Below, one piece after another: positions 59,930 through 64,000 of a stretch of 64,000 bases of DNA. The stretch comes from Halomonas alkalisoli (GTDB lineage: Bacteria > Pseudomonadota > Gammaproteobacteria > Pseudomonadales > Halomonadaceae). The position numbers and the translations under genes are program-made. Location of the stretch: positions 279,267-343,266 of the forward strand of contig NZ_JAKCMI010000021.1 in assembly GCF_021412585.1 (NCBI RefSeq), written 5' to 3'. How positions within the stretch are numbered: position 1 is the first letter of the stretch; each line of letters opens with the position of its first letter. Under the pieces are notes generated by a model. That model searched no databases. It had not been told where the DNA came from and worked only from the letters and a program-made list of their open reading frames with translations.

Positions 59930-60916
59930 ATGTCCCCACCCCTGCGTGTCGTTTTCGCCGGCACCCCCGACTTCGCCGCTTCCAGCCTGGCTGCGCTGCT
60001 GCAGAGCCGCCACTCCGTGGTCGCCGTCTACACCCAGCCCGACCGGCCCGCCGGCCGTGGCCGCAAGCTCGCCGCCAGCCCGGTCAAGACGCTGGCACTG
60101 GAACACGACCTGCCGGTGCTGCAGCCGGAAAGCCTGAAGGCACCGGAGGCCCAGGCCGAGCTGGCCGGGTTTGCGGCAGACATCATGGTGGTCGTCGCCT
60201 ACGGCCTGATCCTGCCCCAGGCGGTACTGGACATTCCCCCAAGGGGCTGCCTCAACGTGCACGCCTCGCTGCTGCCGCGCTGGCGCGGTGCCGCCCCCAT
60301 CCAGCGGGCCATCGAGGCCGGTGACAGCGAAAGCGGCGTGACCATCATGCAGATGGATGCCGGGCTGGATACCGGCGACATGCTGCTGATAAGACGCACC
60401 CCCATCACGGCCACCACCACCGGTGGCGAGCTGCATGACACCCTGGCCGCACTCGGCGGTGAGGCCATCGTCGAGGCGCTGGACGCCCTGGCAAGCGGCG
60501 CCTTGACGGCGACGCCCCAGCCCGCCGAAGGCGTTACCTACGCCGCCAAGCTCAGCAAGGCCGAGGCCGAACTGGATTTCCGCCAGCCGGCCGAGGCGCT
60601 GGCGGCCAAGGTACGCGCCTTCAACCCCTGGCCGGTGGCCTGGTGCACCCATGGCGAGGAGCGCCTGCGCCTGTTGATGGCGACGGCCTCGTCCCGTCAT
60701 GATGGCGAAGCGCCCCGGCCCCCCGGCACCCTGCTTGCGCACGACCCCGATGCCCTGCGCATCGCCTGTGGCACCCAGGGCGCCGAGGTACTTCGCGTGA
60801 CACGCGCCCAACTGCCCGGCGGCAAGCCATTGGCGGCTCGTGACCTGCTCAACGCCCGCAGCGACACCCTGGCACCCGGCCTGCTATTGGGGCAGGCCAC
60901 CGAGGAGAAATCCTGA
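59930..60916 (+). CDS. fmt: Methionyl-tRNA formyltransferase Fmt
   Basis: The 328-residue enzyme formylates initiator Met-tRNA. The N-terminal motif [12 protein letters not shown], the folate-binding block [20 protein letters not shown] and the catalytic Asp of [12 protein letters not shown] are clear. The ATG at 59930 has AAGG about 11 bp upstream; the earlier open frame is not supported. The stop overlaps the rsmB ATG by one base (TGATG). Confidence 0.96.
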   Translation: MSPPLRVVFAGTPDFAASSLAALLQSRHSVVAVYTQPDRPAGRGRKLAASPVKTLALEHDLPVLQPESLKAPEAQAELAGFAADIMVVVAYGLILPQAVLDIPPRGCLNVHASLLPRWRGAAPIQRAIEAGDSESGVTIMQMDAGLDTGDMLLIRRTPITATTTGGELHDTLAALGGEAIVEALDALASGALTATPQPAEGVTYAAKLSKAEAELDFRQPAEALAAKVRAFNPWPVAWCTHGEERLRLLMATASSRHDGEAPRPPGTLLAHDPDALRIACGTQGAEVLRVTRAQLPGGKPLAARDLLNARSDTLAPGLLLGQATEEKS

Positions 60917-62265
60917 TGCATCGATCGACGCCCTCCTCCCGTGCAGGAAAGGCCGTCCAGGACGGCGGCCAGGCGGTGCGGGTCAGCGCCGCCCGCGCGC
61001 TGGTGCCGGTCATCACCGGCAAGGGGTCGCTGGCCGACCTGGACGACCACCAGGTGGTCTCCCGGGACCGCGCCCTGTTCAAGGCGATGTGCTATGGCGT
61101 CTGTCGTACGCTGCCACGGCTCGAGGCGCTCGCCGCGCAGCTGCTCAAGACCCCCTTCAAGGCCCGAGATGCCGATGTCCAGGCCCTGCTGCTGCTGGGC
61201 ATCCACCAACTGCTCTACATGCGCATTCCGGCCCATGCCGCCGTGGGCGAAACCGCCGGCGCAGCCAGGCTGCTGGGCAAGGAGTGGGCGACCAAGGTGC
61301 TCAACGGCTGCCTGCGCCGCCTGCAGCGGGATTCCGAGGCGCTGCAGGCCGAGGTCGACCAGGACCCCGGCGTAGCGCTGCTGCATCCAAGCTGGCTGCT
61401 CAAGGCGCTGCGCCAGGCCTGGCCCGACGACTGGCGCGCCATCGCCGCCGCCAACAACGAACCGGGGCCGATGACGCTGCGCATCAATCGCCGCCGCGGC
61501 GACCGGGAAGCCTACCTGGCACGGCTGATCGATTCCGGCCACGAGGCCAGGCTCTGTACGCACTCGCCCGATGGCCTGGTACTGGATACACCCTGTGACG
61601 TCCAGGCGCTGCCCGGCTTCGCCGAGGGCGATGTCAGCGTACAGGACGAGGCCGCCCAGCTCGCCGCCGAACTGCTCGGGCCAGTGCTGGCGCCACGTCC
61701 CGGCGGGCGTGTGCTCGACGCCTGCTGCGCCCCCGGCGGCAAGGCCTCCCACCTGCTGGAGCTGTTCAACGTGGAGCTGCTGGCGTTGGACAGCGACGCC
61801 ACACGTCTCGCCCGGGTAGAGGACACCCTGGCCCGGCTGGGCCTTTCAGCCACCCTGCTGCACGCCGACGCCACCCAGCGGGACTGGTGGAACGGCACGC
61901 CCTTCGACGCCATCCTGCTCGACGCGCCCTGCTCCGGCAGTGGCGTGATCCGCCGTCATCCGGACATCAAGCGCCTGCGACGTCCATCGGACATCCCCAA
62001 GCTGGTCGAACTGCAGGCACGCCTGCTCGACAATCTATGGCCGCTGCTGCGCCCGGGGGGCTCGATGATCTACGCCACCTGCTCGGTGTTCCGCGAGGAG
62101 AACGACGAACAGGTCGAGGCATTCCTCTCCCGGACGGCAGACGCCATCGCCACCACGCCACAGGAAGTGAGCTGGGGCCGGCCGGCCGGCGCCGGTCGCC
62201 AGCTGCTGCCGGAAGCGGAGAGTCACGACGGCTTCTTTTATGCCAGACTGAAGCGGCAGGGCTGA
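60916..62265 (+). CDS. rsmB: 16S rRNA (cytosine-967-C5)-methyltransferase RsmB
   Basis: The 449-residue enzyme has an N-terminal NusB-like RNA-binding domain (about residues 20-165) and a C-terminal SAM-dependent methyltransferase domain: DACCAPGGKASHLLEL, DAPCSGSGVIRRHPD and the catalytic Cys in YATCSVFREEN. It methylates C967 of 16S rRNA. The ATG overlaps the fmt stop. Confidence 0.96.
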   Translation: MHRSTPSSRAGKAVQDGGQAVRVSAARALVPVITGKGSLADLDDHQVVSRDRALFKAMCYGVCRTLPRLEALAAQLLKTPFKARDADVQALLLLGIHQLLYMRIPAHAAVGETAGAARLLGKEWATKVLNGCLRRLQRDSEALQAEVDQDPGVALLHPSWLLKALRQAWPDDWRAIAAANNEPGPMTLRINRRRGDREAYLARLIDSGHEARLCTHSPDGLVLDTPCDVQALPGFAEGDVSVQDEAAQLAAELLGPVLAPRPGGRVLDACCAPGGKASHLLELFNVELLALDSDATRLARVEDTLARLGLSATLLHADATQRDWWNGTPFDAILLDAPCSGSGVIRRHPDIKRLRRPSDIPKLVELQARLLDNLWPLLRPGGSMIYATCSVFREENDEQVEAFLSRTADAIATTPQEVSWGRPAGAGRQLLPEAESHDGFFYARLKRQG

Positions 62266-62307
62266 TATTGCCCTGCCTTCTCGACCACCAAGGAGCAAGG
62301 AGCCCCC

Positions 62308-62514
62308 ATGAGCGATCATGTCTACAAGCACATCGAGCTGACCGGTTCTTCGGAGAAGGGCATCGAGGATGCCATCAACCGCGCGCTCGCCAAGGCCTCG
62401 CAGTCCCTGCACGGCATGCGCTGGTTCGAGGTAACGGACACGCGGGGCCACATCGAAAACGGCAAGGTCGGCCACTGGCAGGTGACGATCAAGGTGGGGT
62501 TCACCCTGGACTGA
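62308..62514 (+). CDS. Dodecin (flavin-binding small protein)
   Basis: The 68-residue protein matches the dodecin family: [40 protein letters not shown] and [11 protein letters not shown]. Dodecins form dodecameric shells that bind riboflavin, FMN or FAD and buffer flavins. The Trp in MRWFEV is the stacking residue. Two ribosome-site-like AAGGAGC stretches precede the ATG. It is inserted between rsmB and trkA, which are adjacent in many relatives. Confidence 0.93.
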   Translation: MSDHVYKHIELTGSSEKGIEDAINRALAKASQSLHGMRWFEVTDTRGHIENGKVGHWQVTIKVGFTLD

Positions 62515-62626
62515 GGATGTCCCCCGCAAGGCCCGGTCTGTTACCCGTTGTACGGCTGGTTTATGCTAGCCACCATGCTGCGGCGCCAAATCGGCGTCGC
62601 AGAGTCGTTTCACGGACCCGACAGCA

Positions 62627-64000
62627 ATGAAGATCATCATTCTTGGCGCCGGCCAGGTCGGCGGTACGCTGGCCGAGCATCTGGCCCGCGAGGAAAACGA
62701 CATCACCGTGGTGGACACCGACGGCGAGCGGCTGCGCGAGCTGCACACCCGGCTCGACATCCGCACCGTGGTGGGGCCGGGCTCCTACCCCGTGGTGCTG
62801 CGCCAGGCCGGCTGCGAGGACGCCGATATGCTGATCGCGGTGACCAGCCAGGACGAGGTCAACATGATCGCCTGCCAGGTCGCCCACACCCTGTTTCGCA
62901 CCCCCACCAAGATCGCCCGGGTCCGCGCCACCGCCTACCTCACCCGCAAGGGGCTGTTCGCCCACGAGGCGGTGCCCATCGACGTGCTGATCAGCCCCGA
63001 GCAGGTGGTCACCGACCACATCCGCCGGTTGATCGAGCACCCCGGCGCGCTGCAGGTGCTGGAGTTCGCCGGTGGGCTGGTGCAGCTGGTGGCGGTCAAG
63101 GCGTTCTACGGCGGCCCGCTGGTGGGCCAGGACCTGGGCTTCCTGCGACGCCACATGCCCAGCGTCGACACCCGGGTGGCGGCCATCTACCGCCGCAACC
63201 GGCCGATCATTCCCCGCGGCGACACCGTGATCGAGGCCGACGACGAGGTCTTCTTCATCGCCGCCCGCCGCGACATCCGCGCGGTGATGAGTGAGCTGCG
63301 CCGGGTCGACCGCGACTTCCGCCGGGTGATGATCGCCGGCGGCGGCAACATCGGCGAGCGGCTGGCCGAACACCTCGAGCACAGCCACCAGGTCAAGATC
63401 ATCGAGCACGGCATCGAGCGCTGCACGGTGCTCGCCGAGCGCCTCGACCGCACCGTGGTGCTGCACGGCAGCGCCACCAACAAGCGGCTGCTGGAAGAGG
63501 AGAACATCGAGGACTGCGACATCTTTTGCGCGCTGACCAACGACGACGAGGTCAACATCATGTCGTCGATGCTGGCCAAGCGCATGGGTGCCAAGAAGGT
63601 GCTGACGCTGATCAACAACGCCGCCTACGTGGACCTGGTCCAGGGCGGCGAGATCGACATCGCCATCTCGCCGCAGCAGGCCACCATCGGCAGCCTGCTG
63701 ACCCACGTGCGCCGCGGCGACATCGTCAACGTGCACTCGCTGCGCCGCGGTGCCGCCGAGGCGATCGAGGCCATCGCCCACGGCGACATGCAATCCTCCA
63801 AGGTGGTTGGCCGCGCCATCGGCGACATCGACCTGCCCAGCGGCACCACCATCGGTGCGCTGGTGCGCGGCAAGGAGGTGCTGATCGCCCACGACGACGT
63901 GGTGGTGGAGTCGGGCGATCACCTGATCCTGTTCGTGATCGACAAGCGCCGCATTCGCGAGGTGGAACGCCTCTTCCAGGTCGGCCTGACCTTCTTCTGA
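62627..64000 (+). CDS. trkA: Trk system potassium uptake regulatory protein TrkA
   Basis: The 457-residue peripheral membrane protein controls TrkH/TrkG potassium channels. It has two RCK units: Rossmann motifs [13 protein letters not shown] at residue 7 and [17 protein letters not shown] near residue 237, each followed by a TrkA-C domain. It ends exactly at the window edge and is complete, with the stop codon TGA at 63998-64000. The role in potassium uptake fits a salt-tolerant organism. It follows the dodecin by 112 bp. Confidence 0.96.
   Translation: MKIIILGAGQVGGTLAEHLAREENDITVVDTDGERLRELHTRLDIRTVVGPGSYPVVLRQAGCEDADMLIAVTSQDEVNMIACQVAHTLFRTPTKIARVRATAYLTRKGLFAHEAVPIDVLISPEQVVTDHIRRLIEHPGALQVLEFAGGLVQLVAVKAFYGGPLVGQDLGFLRRHMPSVDTRVAAIYRRNRPIIPRGDTVIEADDEVFFIAARRDIRAVMSELRRVDRDFRRVMIAGGGNIGERLAEHLEHSHQVKIIEHGIERCTVLAERLDRTVVLHGSATNKRLLEEENIEDCDIFCALTNDDEVNIMSSMLAKRMGAKKVLTLINNAAYVDLVQGGEIDIAISPQQATIGSLLTHVRRGDIVNVHSLRRGAAEAIEAIAHGDMQSSKVVGRAIGDIDLPSGTTIGALVRGKEVLIAHDDVVVESGDHLILFVIDKRRIREVERLFQVGLTFF

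Noticed and set aside
62561..63922. 453-codon minus-strand frame opposite trkA
   Set aside because: The plus strand is a complete TrkA; the opposite frame is compositionally a shadow.

Overview
The window is about 64 kb of high-GC, gene-dense DNA from a gammaproteobacterium. Gene content and order fit a moderately halophilic member of the Halomonadaceae (Halomonas-like): queA-tgt-yajC-secDF, suhB/trmJ/cysE/iscR, ndk-rlmN-pilF-rodZ-ispG-hisS-yfgM-bamB-der and def-fmt-rsmB-trkA all follow the Pseudomonas/Halomonas order, and a Halomonas-type GH13 alpha-glucosidase sits in a mal locus. The taxonomic placement is inferred from this, not proven. No rRNA, CRISPR array, insertion sequence or prophage was seen; there is one tRNA (Leu, CAA). 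Layout. 1-7.1 kb: maltose/maltodextrin locus with the 3' end of malT, a cytoplasmic alpha-glucosidase, malK, and the convergent malEFG operon. MalT-box-like sites lie in both promoter regions. 7.3-16.3 kb: leftward chain for arginine succinyltransferase (AST) catabolism, astC-aruF-astA-astD-astB, followed by a GNAT gene and zapE and preceded by an ArgR/GlxA-type AraC regulator. 16.5-19 kb: a small membrane protein, FabV enoyl reductase, an unknown protein and a glutathione peroxidase. 19-23.7 kb: leftward NUDIX-moxR-DUF58-tgpA cluster. 23.8-28.5 kb: AidB-like acyl-CoA dehydrogenase, EAL protein with a degenerate receiver domain, LysE exporter, rnk and small membrane proteins. 28.5-29.8 kb: a lower-GC, mostly non-coding island with very small ORFs, upstream of a Crp/Fnr-type regulator. 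30.7-36.7 kb: tRNA-Leu, queuosine genes and the Sec accessory genes. 36.7-41.6 kb: suhB (apparently catalytically dead), trmJ, cysE, iscR, iscS and iscA. 41.6-51.1 kb: ndk through der. 51.3-55.1 kb: unknown lipoprotein, DUF815 ATPase, M48 lipoprotein protease, small membrane protein, aroE. 55.2-59.1 kb: hemF, tsaC, dprA and a LysM protein, all leftward. 59.3-64.0 kb: def, fmt, rsmB, a dodecin and trkA, which ends exactly at the window edge. How the genes work together. Maltodextrin is imported by MalEFGK and hydrolysed inside the cell by the glucosidase. Arginine is degraded by AST under a local regulator. The moxR-DUF58-tgpA set is a typical envelope-associated AAA+/transglutaminase module. 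SecDF-YajC, RodZ, PilF and BamB serve the envelope. Two points stand out. The isc locus has lost iscU-hscBA-fdx, and its IscS lacks the C-terminal tail that in E. coli IscS docks IscU. SuhB has lost most of its inositol-monophosphatase metal ligands, leaving a structural or antitermination role as the likely reason it is kept. Structured leaders and tandem repeats upstream of ndk and secD are further leads.
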